The notes: generated from the letters alone by a model not told the origin. DNA of 20,563 nucleotides from Lingula anatina (GCF_001039355.2 NW_019775971.1:129623-150185); one strand, 5' to 3'; positions 13,167 to 19,423 are shown, counted from the first letter of the stretch. Translations and numbers: made by a program.

Positions 13167-13205
<39 letters not shown>

Positions 13206-14382
13206 CATTATTATATATTTATCGAGTATCACAAAGAGCAAGGTCTGGGAACGATTTAAAGAATTTTACATACATTAAATTACAATTTTCTATTTATATT
13301 TCATAAATGTTCTGGTTTAGAACGTCTGATAACGACATGGCTGTTATAATAATAATGTTACTACACGTACTGGTTCTCACGCTTTTTCGGTTTTTCACGT
13401 GTACGTGTGTAAATTCAAAACAATATCAACATCTTTTCATATTTTATTACATTACTCATTTTGTTTTATTTCAGAACATCCCAGTCATAGGAGCAGCGGG
13501 AAATGGCGGTTATGATTCATGTAATACTGTGCCCGGAAGCGCACCAGAAGCGTAAGTAAAACCCTTTTTTTCTCGTACGCTTAAATGATTTAAAGAGGTA
13601 TGTATAAGCTTCTTATACACCTCTTTTTCATTACTTCTTTCACCATTCTGTTATATGGCAGACAGTGACAGCAAAGCCTTTCTGGTGGACGTAAATTTAG
13701 TTCACAAACAATTTAAATATCTAAATATCTGAACATCTTGCTTACACACACACACACACACAACAACAACTCACGTGCGGCTATTTTAAGACACTTATTT
13801 ACCCAAAAGGATAAAAAAAAAAAAATAATGCACACACACGCATGTATGTATATCTTATGCAACAAACACGCCACATGATTCAATTATGTGATTACCGTAT
13901 ATAAAGCACATCCTATATTCCAGTGACATTGAGGATGCTTGAGGTGATGCTCTTCTGTTCTTTTCCTTTGTTTTAGTATCGTAGTGGGCGCGGTGGATAA
14001 CCAATTTGCATTTCCAAGTTCAATATCGAATTACGGAACATGTATTGATATCTTAGCTGCCGTAAGTACGGTTTTTGTTCTAGAAGCTTGCATGGTTTAG
14101 AAATATAATTTCAAATGGCGAGTACGATATGTTTTACGAAAATCTTGAAATAAAATTTACGTTATTTTGTAATTATGTTTTGTGTGTGTGTGTGTGTCGC
14201 TGTATTTTCCAGTAGCTAGCTCCTTTGCCTATGTCTCCTTTTCCAGGGTGTGGATATCTTAGGTGCTAGCAGTTTCGGTCCAACTGCAACCACCACAAAA
14301 TCCGGTAAGTTTCCCAGCTTTCTCTTCACACAAAGTAAGATATTCAGTACATCACCTCAATGTATGACATAATGTATGGCTT

Positions 14383-14414
<32 letters not shown>

Positions 14415-15476
14415 AACACACACACACGCGCGAGCGCACACACACCATGTTGTTATTAATGTGCCTATTGATGTACCTATCACACTATATCCTTAGCATT
14501 TCAATCGTTACAGGAACTTCCTTCGCGACAGCTTATGTGGTAAGTACAACCATATCGCCTCTCATGTATGTACTGGTATTTTACATTAGTTTTCATTAAT
14601 ATCCATGTGTTGTATTTTGCCTTGCATATTACAAAACAATGATAATTGAGTCATTGTAGGGTTTTTTTACATTCTTCATACTTACTCTTAGTTTTGAAAA
14701 TTGGGTCTAAGATGCATTAAGTTGTCTTGATTCTGACACTAAAAAAAATTTCCAGCTTCATATTAAGCCTGGCCAATCTTCCCTAAAACACTGAAAGTCT
14801 TCATCTTACGTAATCGACTCAAAACGTTTTTGCACTTTTAGCTAAGACCCAACAAACGCCTGCCTTTTCGTGAAGCATGTCTTAATTTGCTACATTCTGT
14901 TGAAAATGCTGCTTTACACTGTGCAGGCGGAATAATACCACAAATTTACTAATTCCATTTTACAGACCGTGTCAAGCAAATTCAGTTTATCAATACAATA
15001 TATGTACATAGACGAATGAAATGGTATTCAGACTAATTAAAAACCTGTTGTTTTCGCGGTTATTTCAGACGGGCGTGGTCAATGACTATTTAAGTGCTGT
15101 TCCATCGGCTTCAGTATTAACGGTTAAGCAGTTTCTATCTGGTTGGTAAGTCTATCCGCCTTGAATACTCAAAAGGGGGATGAACTCCCTACGCGAAGTT
15201 CATTGATAAGTGTGACATTTTGCCTATTTCACACACAGTACATTTTAAACAATTTGTGAACCGATTGTGAGTCACTACATACCTTGGCTTTCTTCGTCCC
15301 AAATGCGCACACGAGATAAATAGCACAAGTACAGAGCCATGGTGAGTTACAATTGAGATTGACATAGCATGGAGAAAATGTGTACAATATGTCTTTTCAG
15401 GGCTACCAGAAATGCAGTGAGCAACGTTCCTAGTGGCACGGATAACGTTTTATTGTATGTTGGGTGTTTTTGGTAG
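3311..15476 (+). CDS. Secreted proteinase K-like subtilase (S8 family), 20 exons
   Basis: This gene encodes a secreted serine endopeptidase of the proteinase K branch of subtilases. Twenty exons join at GT-AG borders without a phase conflict to give 527 residues. Order: signal peptide 1-19; Asn/Thr/aromatic extension about 20-127; I9 propeptide about 156-229, starting HSYIIKLKE and ending VEYIEQD; catalytic domain about 235-520. Visible motifs are TYVVDSGV (Asp277), NHGTLVAS (His313), NLSLSGGG, IGAAGNGG (oxyanion Asn405) and SGTSFATAYV (Ser471). Subtilases of this type use the I9 domain as folding chaperone and temporary inhibitor, then remove it by self-cleavage. The catalytic domain has the usual length; the extension before I9 is not usual. 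The His motif lacks the common second His and Gly (HGTHVAG), and the Ser motif has Ala where Pro is usual. The start is the first ATG of a hydrophobic leader. Family call is secure; substrate and tissue are unknown. Confidence 0.93.
3585..3659 (+). CDS. Subtilase exon 2: aromatic motif plus poly-Asn linker
   Basis: A 75-bp exon with phase 1 at both ends. It encodes residues 20-45: the motif NLWPQWLVGTT followed by nine Asn in mixed AAC and AAT codons, then FG. Acceptor TTCAACAG, donor GTAAGT. Confidence 0.85.
3929..4006 (+). CDS. Subtilase exon 3: aromatic motif plus Thr/Asn linker
   Basis: A 78-bp exon with phase 1 at both ends. It encodes GGPWWLLPA, then a Thr-rich run, four Asn and PPSSN (residues 45-71). 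It has the same plan as exon 2, so an origin by exon duplication is plausible. Acceptor TACGCAG, donor GTAAGT. Confidence 0.83.
4007..6864 (+). other. Intron 3 of the subtilase gene
   Basis: This is the longest intron of the gene. I find no in-phase exon in it. It is AT-rich and holds a foldback at 4891-4980. A less AT-rich stretch at about 4290-4620 may be an old repeat, but no terminal structure or coding remnant is recognisable there. Confidence 0.75.
4891..4980. repeat. 26-bp inverted repeat (foldback)
   Basis: The arms at 4891-4916 and 4955-4980 are complementary over 26 bases with one mismatch and enclose a 38-base spacer. They share the core TTGTTTTTCTTTTTAT. It may be the remnant of a small element. 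No clear target duplication is visible. Confidence 0.6.
6865..6975 (+). CDS. Subtilase exon 4: aromatic motif plus poly-Asn linker
   Basis: A 111-bp exon with phase 1 at both ends. It encodes SFDWFQRVFNNKNGGQKTNG, then nine Asn and a Ser/Asn/Lys/Gly tail (residues 71-107). The donor is the weak GTCCGT; reading past it meets a stop after five codons, so splicing here is required. Third copy of the aromatic-then-Asn plan. Confidence 0.8.
7260..7439 (+). CDS. Subtilase exon 5: spacer end and start of I9 propeptide
   Basis: Encodes residues 108-168. It opens with AWLPDSLFG, a fourth short hydrophobic motif, then a Gly/Pro/Ala stretch and a Lys-rich segment. It ends with HSYIIKLKENA, matching the first beta strand of inhibitor I9 domains. 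Phase 1 at both ends; acceptor CCTTTTCAG, donor GTGGGA. Confidence 0.87.
7934..8060 (+). CDS. Subtilase exon 6: middle of I9 propeptide
   Basis: Encodes residues 168-210, a Lys/Arg-rich segment (for example GVKKVTTVGRKKFLKVRAEK) that fits the helical middle of an I9 domain and makes the propeptide strongly basic. Acceptor TTTTTTGCAG, donor GTACGA, phase 1 to 2. Confidence 0.85.
8346..8451 (+). CDS. Subtilase exon 7: I9 end and mature N terminus
   Basis: Encodes residues 210-245. FNEVEYIEQDVQV is the usual end of an I9 domain in proteinase K-type enzymes. The self-cleavage site should lie just after it. IASW is the start of the conserved segment usually written W-G-L at the mature N terminus. 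Donor GTAAGT, phase 0. Confidence 0.9.
9012..9069 (+). CDS. Subtilase exon 8: start of catalytic domain
   Basis: Encodes GKDSLDKRNAVMDNKYSPL, residues 246-264, continuing from the Trp of exon 7. The acceptor is GATAG; the alternative AG at 9018-9019 gives an immediate stop in phase 0, which settles the choice. Donor GTAAGT, phase 1. Confidence 0.85.
9099..9156. repeat. (TA)n microsatellite in intron 8
   Basis: An uninterrupted TA run of about 58 bases, followed by a purine tract of GAAA units at about 9190-9234. Confidence 0.97.
9415..9454 (+). CDS. Subtilase exon 9: catalytic Asp
   Basis: A 40-bp exon encoding residues 265-278, GNDGAVVRTYVVDS. Asp277 in V-V-D-S-G is the triad aspartate of S8 enzymes (D-[ST]-G). 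Acceptor ATTTTCAG, donor GTGGGT, phase 1 to 2. Confidence 0.92.
9600..9666. repeat. (TA)n microsatellite in intron 9
   Basis: A TA run of about 67 bases directly beside the first MITE copy. With the run in intron 8 it brackets exon 9. Confidence 0.97.
9675..9907. mobile_element. Foldback MITE, copy 1 (intron 9)
   Basis: Arms at 9695-9763 and 9803-9871 are inverted copies over 69 bases with three mismatches and a 39-base loop. The outer ends (GAGGGCAT and ATGTCCTC) are also inverted. The core GATCCGCGGATCAAATATGG is shared with two other copies nearby. It has no coding capacity. TTA trinucleotides border both ends, which would suit a PIF/Harbinger-type target site, but the exact edges are unsure. 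Confidence 0.85.
9939..9987 (+). CDS. Subtilase exon 10
   Basis: Encodes GVRQDHDEFTGRLILG, residues 279-294, following the catalytic Asp. H-x-E-F-x-G-R is typical of proteinase K-type subtilases here. Acceptor TTGTTGTAG, donor GTAAGA, phase 2 to 0. Confidence 0.9.
10717..10789 (+). CDS. Subtilase exon 11: catalytic His
   Basis: Encodes residues 295-318 with DQFNHGTLVA; His313 is the triad histidine. The common HGTH is HGTL here. Donor A|GTGAGT, phase 1. A MITE begins about 15 bases downstream of the exon end. Confidence 0.93.
10804..10990. mobile_element. Foldback MITE, copy 2 (intron 11)
   Basis: Terminal inverted repeats of about 51 bases run inward from GGTCGCATTCAGAAC (left) and GGCCGCATCCAGAAC (right, read on the opposite strand). 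They match at roughly 85 percent by eye and contain the shared GCGGATCAAATATGG core. The element starts about 15 bases after the 5' splice site of exon 11. No coding frame. Confidence 0.85.
11171..11380 (-). mobile_element. Probable non-LTR retroelement or SINE tail, reverse orientation
   Basis: Read on the minus strand, a short unique segment containing CCTCCCCAGGGAGG is followed by a TAAA-rich run, the sequence CAACCTTCGGGTTGCAATA, an AATAAAG signal and an (ATT)n tail at 11171-11208. That ending is typical of 3' ends of non-LTR elements with microsatellite tails. No reverse transcriptase fragment is visible. The outer limit is a guess. Confidence 0.45.
11417..11507 (+). CDS. Subtilase exon 12
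   Basis: Encodes residues 319-349, with SAIAGNLYGASNKATLVSVR and ILDGQGNG. This is the S8 stretch (usually GxxYGVAKxAxLxxVxVLD) that follows the catalytic His. Acceptor ACACCCAG, donor GTAAGT, phase 1 to 2. A MITE starts about 11 bases after its donor. Confidence 0.93.
11518..11691. mobile_element. Foldback MITE, copy 3 (intron 12)
   Basis: Left end GACCGCATTCACAACAGCG with TCCGCGGATCAAATACGG; right end on the opposite strand GGCCGCATTTACAGCAACG with GATCAAATATAGCGG. Its interior resembles copy 2 (TAATCCC, GGGGATTACGC, ACAAGCAT). It is the most diverged copy by eye. It begins about 11 bases after the exon 12 splice donor. Confidence 0.82.
12164..12235 (+). CDS. Subtilase exon 13
   Basis: Encodes residues 349-373, SDLVTAIGYAITDCGQQQGI followed by RCTIN. 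Cys362 and Cys370 are close enough to form a local disulfide. Acceptor ACATTTTAG, donor GTAAGT, phase 2 at both ends. Confidence 0.9.
12733..12799 (+). CDS. Subtilase exon 14 (first copy)
   Basis: Encodes residues 374-395, LSLSGGGTSQAAADAIEQAV then QA. It includes the S8 substrate-binding strand (S-L-G-G in proteinase K). Acceptor AACTTCCAG, donor GTGCGT, phase 2 to 0. At 67 bp it is not a multiple of three, so only one of the two copies can be spliced in. Confidence 0.9.
13020..13086 (+). CDS. Subtilase exon 14 (second copy, alternative to the first)
   Basis: Same length, splice sites and protein as the first copy. The one difference is CAG to CAA at Gln394, which is silent. Using both copies would shift the frame. 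Probably the same exon assembled twice. Confidence 0.6.
13168..13213. repeat. (TTA)n microsatellite
   Basis: About a dozen TTA units, then an imperfect TCATTATTATATA end. The first copy of the duplicated unit breaks off at the start of this array, next to the N. Confidence 0.95.
13475..13551 (+). CDS. Subtilase exon 15: oxyanion Asn
   Basis: Encodes residues 396-421, including IPVIGAAGNGG; Asn405 is the oxyanion-hole asparagine. SAPEA follows, matching the P-A-x-x-x segment before the next conserved strand. Acceptor TTATTTCAG, donor GTAAGT, phase 0 to 2. Confidence 0.93.
13592..13626. repeat. Short hairpin in intron 15
   Basis: AAAGAGGT and ACCTCTTT face each other around an inner GTATAAG/CTTATAC pair, giving a compact stem of about 15 pairs. 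No function is evident. Confidence 0.5.
13745..13762. repeat. (CA)n microsatellite in intron 15
   Basis: A short CA run followed by a few CAA units. Confidence 0.9.
13977..14061 (+). CDS. Subtilase exon 16
   Basis: Encodes residues 421-449. It has IVVGAVDNQFAFPSSISNYG, the S8 strand usually read V-G-A-x-D-x-x-x-x-x-x-S-x-S-N-x-G, followed by TCIDILAA. Acceptor TTGTTTTAG, donor GTAAGT, phase 2 to 0. Confidence 0.93.
14180..14197. repeat. (GT)n microsatellite in intron 16
   Basis: About nine GT units located about 50 bases before the exon 17 acceptor. Confidence 0.9.
14247..14304 (+). CDS. Subtilase exon 17
   Basis: Encodes residues 450-468, GVDILGASSFGPTATTTKS. G-x-x-I-x-S/A is the usual approach to the catalytic serine loop. 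Acceptor TTTTCCAG, donor GTAAGT, phase 0 to 1. Confidence 0.93.
14389..14445. repeat. Compound (CT)n-(CA)n microsatellite in intron 17
   Basis: A CT run is followed by AC and GC dinucleotide runs, ending before the exon 18 acceptor. Confidence 0.9.
14514..14539 (+). CDS. Subtilase exon 18: 26-bp microexon with catalytic Ser
   Basis: Encodes GTSFATAYV (residues 469-477), the first Gly codon being split with exon 17. Ser471 is the nucleophile (G-T-S-x-A). The usual Pro after A-[TS] is Ala and the usual His is Tyr. Acceptor CGTTACAG, donor GTAAGT, phase 1 to 0. Confidence 0.93.
15069..15145 (+). CDS. Subtilase exon 19
   Basis: Encodes residues 478-503, TGVVNDYLSAVPSASVLTVK then QFLSGW. This is the helix after the catalytic Ser and the following C-terminal helix. 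Acceptor TATTTCAG, donor GTAAGT, phase 0 to 2. Confidence 0.9.
15401..15476 (+). CDS. Subtilase exon 20: C terminus and stop
   Basis: Encodes ATRNAVSNVPSGTDNVLLYV and GCFW, then TAG. In S8 enzymes this segment (usually T-x-N-x-[IL]-x-x-x-P-x-G-T-x-N-x-L-L) closes the catalytic domain. No extra C-terminal domain follows. Acceptor TCTTTTCAG. Confidence 0.93.
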
Positions 15477-16697
15477 TTAGTGACAAAAGAAAAAAAAAAA
15501 GGATGAAAGGAATTCAGCTGTCAACTTCCAATAACTTCAAGTGAAATGATAAAATAGTGTAACATTTCTGAATCTGCAACAAAGCAATTGATGCAACACC
15601 AAGTATGGCGCTTTTCCAAACGTTTGCTGTTTGTTCCCTGTACGGATTACGGGCGACCTCGGATTTTGCTCTAGGACTGACCAGATTATGAAACGATCTT
15701 GGATACTGGCGGACTTCGAGTTGCAGAATTACTACTCTTTTTCGGCAGCGTTGGCTTACAGAGCAATCTCCATAACAGTAAAACCTGGAAACTATCTTTA
15801 TGGAAAAGCCCATAATTTTCTCTTGAATAATCATTTGCACTAAAGAAAATCCTGTATATATTGTTTATCTTTCCATTCATTTCGTATTTCTGAGGTTCAT
15901 GATGTGAGTCCTACTAACACACGGCCAGCTAGCTTACATGGGTGGCGACAAGTCTTTCGATAACTATGAAAAACGATTGGTTTTTGCATGGATAGGTATA
16001 GTTTTATTTCATCTAGAAACCCTACTCATATTTTACATGGCAGAAATATGTGTCTACCTGTAATGTACACTTTATATAAATGTGTGTGCTTAAAAACTTT
16101 ATCAATGACACCGTTTCATGATCTACACTCATATCGGGGGATTTAAGTCACAACTTTCTAAAAATGTGCAATTACATTACATTTGATTCAAATAATGCAC
16201 CATGTAGTTCCACAACCTAAGGCTAAGATCTACAATTGTATGTACTTTCGTATTAAAGCTCTCTTTAACTGTTGCATGTTAGTTTCGAAAATGAAATAAA
16301 ATGATATAGTTAAGAGACATATTTTTTGCTTTGTTTATAATGACCACTGACAGTATGTTCTCGAGTGGACCAATAAAGTCAAAATAGTAGAGATGCTATG
16401 TTTTGACCACTTTTAACATTCAATGGACTTTTTCTGCAAAATGAAAGCAACTGATTGTTTAAAATTAGCAAACAATTTACGGCAACATGAATGATAAAAG
16501 CATGGTTAATAATAACAATGTAATATAATAATAAAAGATAAATGAATAAATGAATAAAATCGATTGACAAGACTGACATATAATAATTAAGGGTTCAATG
16601 TCACGTAAAATATCAATGGGATGAAACCTAAATAGAAATATGCTTCTTGCATGCCTCTTCACCACTTTGTGTGTAATAACAAATGCCACACAGAAGA
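15477..16697. other. Space between two convergent genes, probably 3' UTRs
   Basis: The + gene ends at 15476 and the - gene at 16698. Possible + strand poly(A) signals are ATTAAA at 16252 and AATAAA at 16295 and 16372. On the minus strand an AATAAA lies at 16003-16008, so the two transcripts may overlap. A less AT-rich block at 15590-15850 is open on both strands, but neither frame looks like a known protein. Confidence 0.5.
16295..16300 (+). terminator. Candidate poly(A) signal of the subtilase gene
   Basis: AATAAA about 820 bases after the stop codon. A second AATAAA lies at 16372-16377. I cannot tell which is used. Confidence 0.3.
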
Positions 16698-17508
16698 TCA
16701 TTTACCGTTTTCAACCACTGTCATTTCATACAGATCGTTCTCTTGCATGATCACTTCTTCTGGTGCTTCGTCCATTTCCGGTTCTGGTTTTGAACCGTTG
16801 CCTGCGGTTGGGTTTTTCTCTCGTGTGTCGTCCTCATTTCTCCCAGGGCTGGGGTTCATTACGCCTAATTCAGTATTCTCGTATGCTTGTTCTCTTGTCT
16901 CTGCATGTCTGTCTTCTACGGTCGTGTGGGATGGATCATCCATGGGCGATTCGTGAAGTTTCTTGGATTTTGACTTCTTAACCGGATGAGCATATAACTG
17001 GTCTATATTGTCTACATTGGATGTTTCACTGTCTTTTGACTCTTTACCATTTTCCAAAATGGGCGAGTCACGGCCTTGATTGATTTTGATGGAAGCATTT
17101 GTTTTGTCTGTCTTAATTTCTTTTTCTATCCCTTCATTTCCCTCTCCTCGAGCAGGCGGTGCCCCAATTATATCTACGTCCTCGTAGGCTTCGTTCCGAA
17201 AACCTGCCTCGGGCTTTGGACATAATAACGATTTGTAATATTGACCTTTTTCGGGCTTACCAGGACTCTTTGTCTCGTCACTTAATGGAACGTAAGACAT
17301 ACGGAAGTTCTCAACCGTGGCGCCGCCTATGTTTTCCTCTCCAAGATCTGACCCCTGCTTCTTTTGTTTCCCAAATGTCACGTGCTCCGGGCCGTTGTCA
17401 TCTGCTGCAGCAAGAGATCTTTGACTTTTCACGGATAAACCTCGAAGCTTTCTTTCCAACCAAGCGTCCGCGTCAAAACGTCTTGTTCCTGCCCCTTCTA
17501 GTTGGTGC
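16698..17508 (-). CDS. Mucin-like membrane protein exon 4: cytoplasmic tail
   Basis: An 811-bp terminal exon encoding residues 137-406. The acceptor is GATTACAG at its upstream edge. The frame stays open upstream of the first in-frame Leu codon at 17459, back to this acceptor. It contains all the tyrosine motifs and several Lys-rich patches (KKSKSKK). Stop TGA. Confidence 0.88.
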
Positions 17509-19381
17509 CTGTAATCAGTGAATCTTTTTCAAAGAAGCGTTACCTCTAATAATGCGCAACAAATATATGCAATATACAGTCTTGTGACAGAAATAATTTT
17601 GCTCTTAATCGTGTTCCATGATACTTGTACTTAAAAACGCAACTTGACGTGTATATGTTTCAAAATCAAACACGTGTACACACATGTTGTACATTTTTAA
17701 TTTTTGTTTGTTCTTTTTTTAAATATCTGATTAAACTGCACGTTTGCATAGACAATCGGTGGGTTAAAAAAGAAAGAAAATATAAAAAATAATCTTGTTT
17801 CCTAAACAAAAAAAATAATAAAATAAAATAAAATAAAATAAAATAAAATAAAATAAAACATTCCGACAATGGCACAATACTCATTATTATTACCCTCGTC
17901 GCTTTTGGCAGCAAGCCACCATGATGATACCCGATATAAGGATCACAACCCCATAGCTACCAAGTACACTGATAAGTATGATACCTAAAATGAGAATATG
18001 ACACACAGTGACCAGGACAACCACAATTAATAACGGTGTTTGAAAAACTGCAAAGTAATGAGGAGAAAACATTTCAATCAGTATTCTTTTTCTTTACTTT
18101 CATGAATAAAAAAGTCATAGCTCGAAAGGTCTACGAAGGTCACATGTTTAGTCAGATTTGCTTTAAAAGCTTAGCATCATCACATCGGGAAAACAACAAC
18201 AACTACAAGAACAATAATAATAATAATAATAATAATAATGAATAAATGAATAAACACAATTGCACGAAAATATGACGAAGTCTATTTTGCCAACTTAGGC
18301 TGTATTCCCAAAGCTTTTAGATCGACCTATCCCCGCGGGGAGTCTCACTAGATTACTGTCAGATAATCCGGCTTAAATGTCCGTCCCGCCTACTACAAGC
18401 TGTAAGGGGGTAATAACTTTCGTGTCCGCTCGGCTGACAGCTATTTAGCGTGAACCCCCAGGGAGTTAGGTCGATCTGAAGTAGATCGATCTAATCTCCG
18501 GAAATGGGGTCTTAGGGAGTTTACCATGTAAGGGGTAGGATGAGTTCTATCGAAGTATGATAATAATGTTAAAATTTCACAGAGAAGCTCAACGTGTAAC
18601 GTTTCTTATCAGCTGGAGAAACTTTATTTACGTGTACAGTCATGTTATGTTTCCATTAATGTGTCTTCAATTTATACCATATTTATACCATCATTTGTGT
18701 ATTAGTTACAGTTGAAATAGTTGCTGTTTCAAATGTTGTCTTACCTGTCGTTGTAATTGCTGTTGCAGATGCTGCAGTTGTTGTTGTACTCATTGTTGTG
18801 GTTGTATTCGACGCTGTTGTTGTTGCACCCATTGTTGTGGTTGTATTCGACGCTGCTGTTGTTACACCCATTGTTGTGGTTATATTCGACGCTGTTGTTG
18901 TTGTATCCATTGTTGTGGTTGTATTCGACGTTGCTGTTGTTGTACCCATTGTTGCTGAAACTGATGTTGAATTCATTACAAACTACCCAAATTAATTTGC
19001 ACAGGATACTGTGTCGTTTTGTTATCTAAGAAACCCCCACCATCACAACAAAGCAAGTAGAGAGGTATCTATAGACACACATTACCTTGATAGGTTCAGG
19101 TCTCGTATAATGAGTTATTTTTTAACAATATGTCATATAGAGTGAAGACGCAATAAGCATGCGTTTCGCTAAATCATGCGTACAATATACATCTGTTATT
19201 TTCACTGCTAAGCATCTATTCTACAACTTCATGGCAAAGGTAACTAACTTAGGCTTTTAAAAACTATCAGAATGCTATAATAACTACAATTAATGATTAC
19301 TTTAATAATGAGTATATACATGTAAGTATATTTACCTGCAATTGATGCAAATAATCTTATTATAATTAATAAAACCGCCAT
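16698..19381 (-). CDS. Mucin-like transmembrane protein with tyrosine-rich tail, 4 exons
   Basis: I do not recognise a named family. Four exons join in phase at GT-AG borders to give 406 residues. Order: signal peptide about 1-15; Thr-rich ectodomain 16-89 with about four 13-residue repeats, most carrying an N-x-T sequon; hydrophobic segment about 90-132 ending in CCQKRR, a stop-transfer signature; cytoplasmic tail about 133-406. The tail is rich in Lys, Glu, Asp, Asn and Ser and has tyrosines in YVPL (209), YYKSLL (227-228), AYEDVD (245), YAHPV (309), YENTEL (346) and YEMTVV (397). YxxPhi and YxN contexts are known as sorting or SH2-type docking sites. The plan suggests a heavily glycosylated surface receptor or adhesion protein. 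This is inference from layout only. The gene structure is well supported; the function is open. Confidence 0.82.
17813..17859. repeat. (TAAAA)n pentanucleotide microsatellite
   Basis: About eight AAAAT-type units in intron 3 of the minus-strand gene, close to the donor of its exon 3. Confidence 0.93.
17894..18047 (-). CDS. Mucin-like membrane protein exon 3: transmembrane segment
   Basis: A 154-bp exon encoding residues 86-137. After VFQTP come about 42 mostly hydrophobic residues (LLIVVVLVTVCHILILGIIL, then a GSYG break and VVILISGIIMVACC) and then QKRRG. The length allows one long helix or a two-helix hairpin. Acceptor TTTGCAG, donor GTAATA, phase 1 to 2. Confidence 0.87.
18211..18240. repeat. 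(AAT)n microsatellite
   Basis: About nine AAT units followed by AATAAATGAATAAA, in intron 2 of the minus-strand gene. Confidence 0.93.
18299..18525. mobile_element. Candidate GC-richer foldback element in intron 2 of the minus-strand gene
   Basis: AGATCGACCTA at 18319-18329 recurs inverted at 18467-18477, each followed inward by a C- or G-rich stretch. A second inverted ATCGATCTA lies outside the right arm. Base composition is clearly richer in GC than the flanks. No coding frame. It is unrelated by eye to the MITEs in the subtilase gene. Edges are uncertain. Confidence 0.5.
18745..18954 (-). CDS. Mucin-like membrane protein exon 2: Thr repeat ectodomain
   Basis: A 210-bp exon encoding residues 16-85. 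A 39-bp period repeats about four times, giving 13-residue units of the type TTTTMGATTTASN with N-T-T or N-I-T sequons. The acceptor GTTTCAG keeps the phase with exon 1; an in-frame stop lies a little further upstream, which limits the choice. Donor GTAAGA. Confidence 0.82.
19336..19381 (-). CDS. Mucin-like membrane protein exon 1: signal peptide
   Basis: Encodes MAVLLIIIRLFASIA and ends in phase 1 at a GTAAAT donor, exactly the phase needed by exon 2. The ATG sits in a good context (ACCATGG). The hydrophobic stretch fits a secretion signal cleaved near ASIA. Confidence 0.78.
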
Positions 19382-19423
19382 GGTGCCCCAGATCAACTTT
19401 CCTCGATATCTTGACAGTCGGTG

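Larger units (their letters stand above)
12603..13176. repeat. 287-bp direct tandem duplication across a single N
   Basis: Unit 1 (12603-12889) and unit 2 (from 12890) align at a constant offset of 287. I see two base differences: 12796 G versus 13083 A, and 12879 A versus 13166 G. Both contain a 15-A run and exon 14. The single N is at 12889, exactly where unit 1 runs into the TTA microsatellite that unit 2 continues through. Confidence 0.97.

Noticed and set aside
12603-13176. A mutually exclusive exon pair creating protein diversity
   Set aside because: Both exon copies encode the same residues, the flanking introns are as similar as the exons, and an N marks the junction.
16698-17459. 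A stand-alone 253-residue intracellular protein
   Set aside because: The frame starts at a TTG, not an ATG, and stays open up to a good splice acceptor whose phase fits the upstream membrane exon exactly.
18757-19029. Plus-strand Leu/Tyr/Trp-rich frame and a Val-rich frame over the Thr repeats
   Set aside because: They are antisense shadows of the 39-bp Thr repeat of the minus-strand gene, which has matching splice sites and phases.
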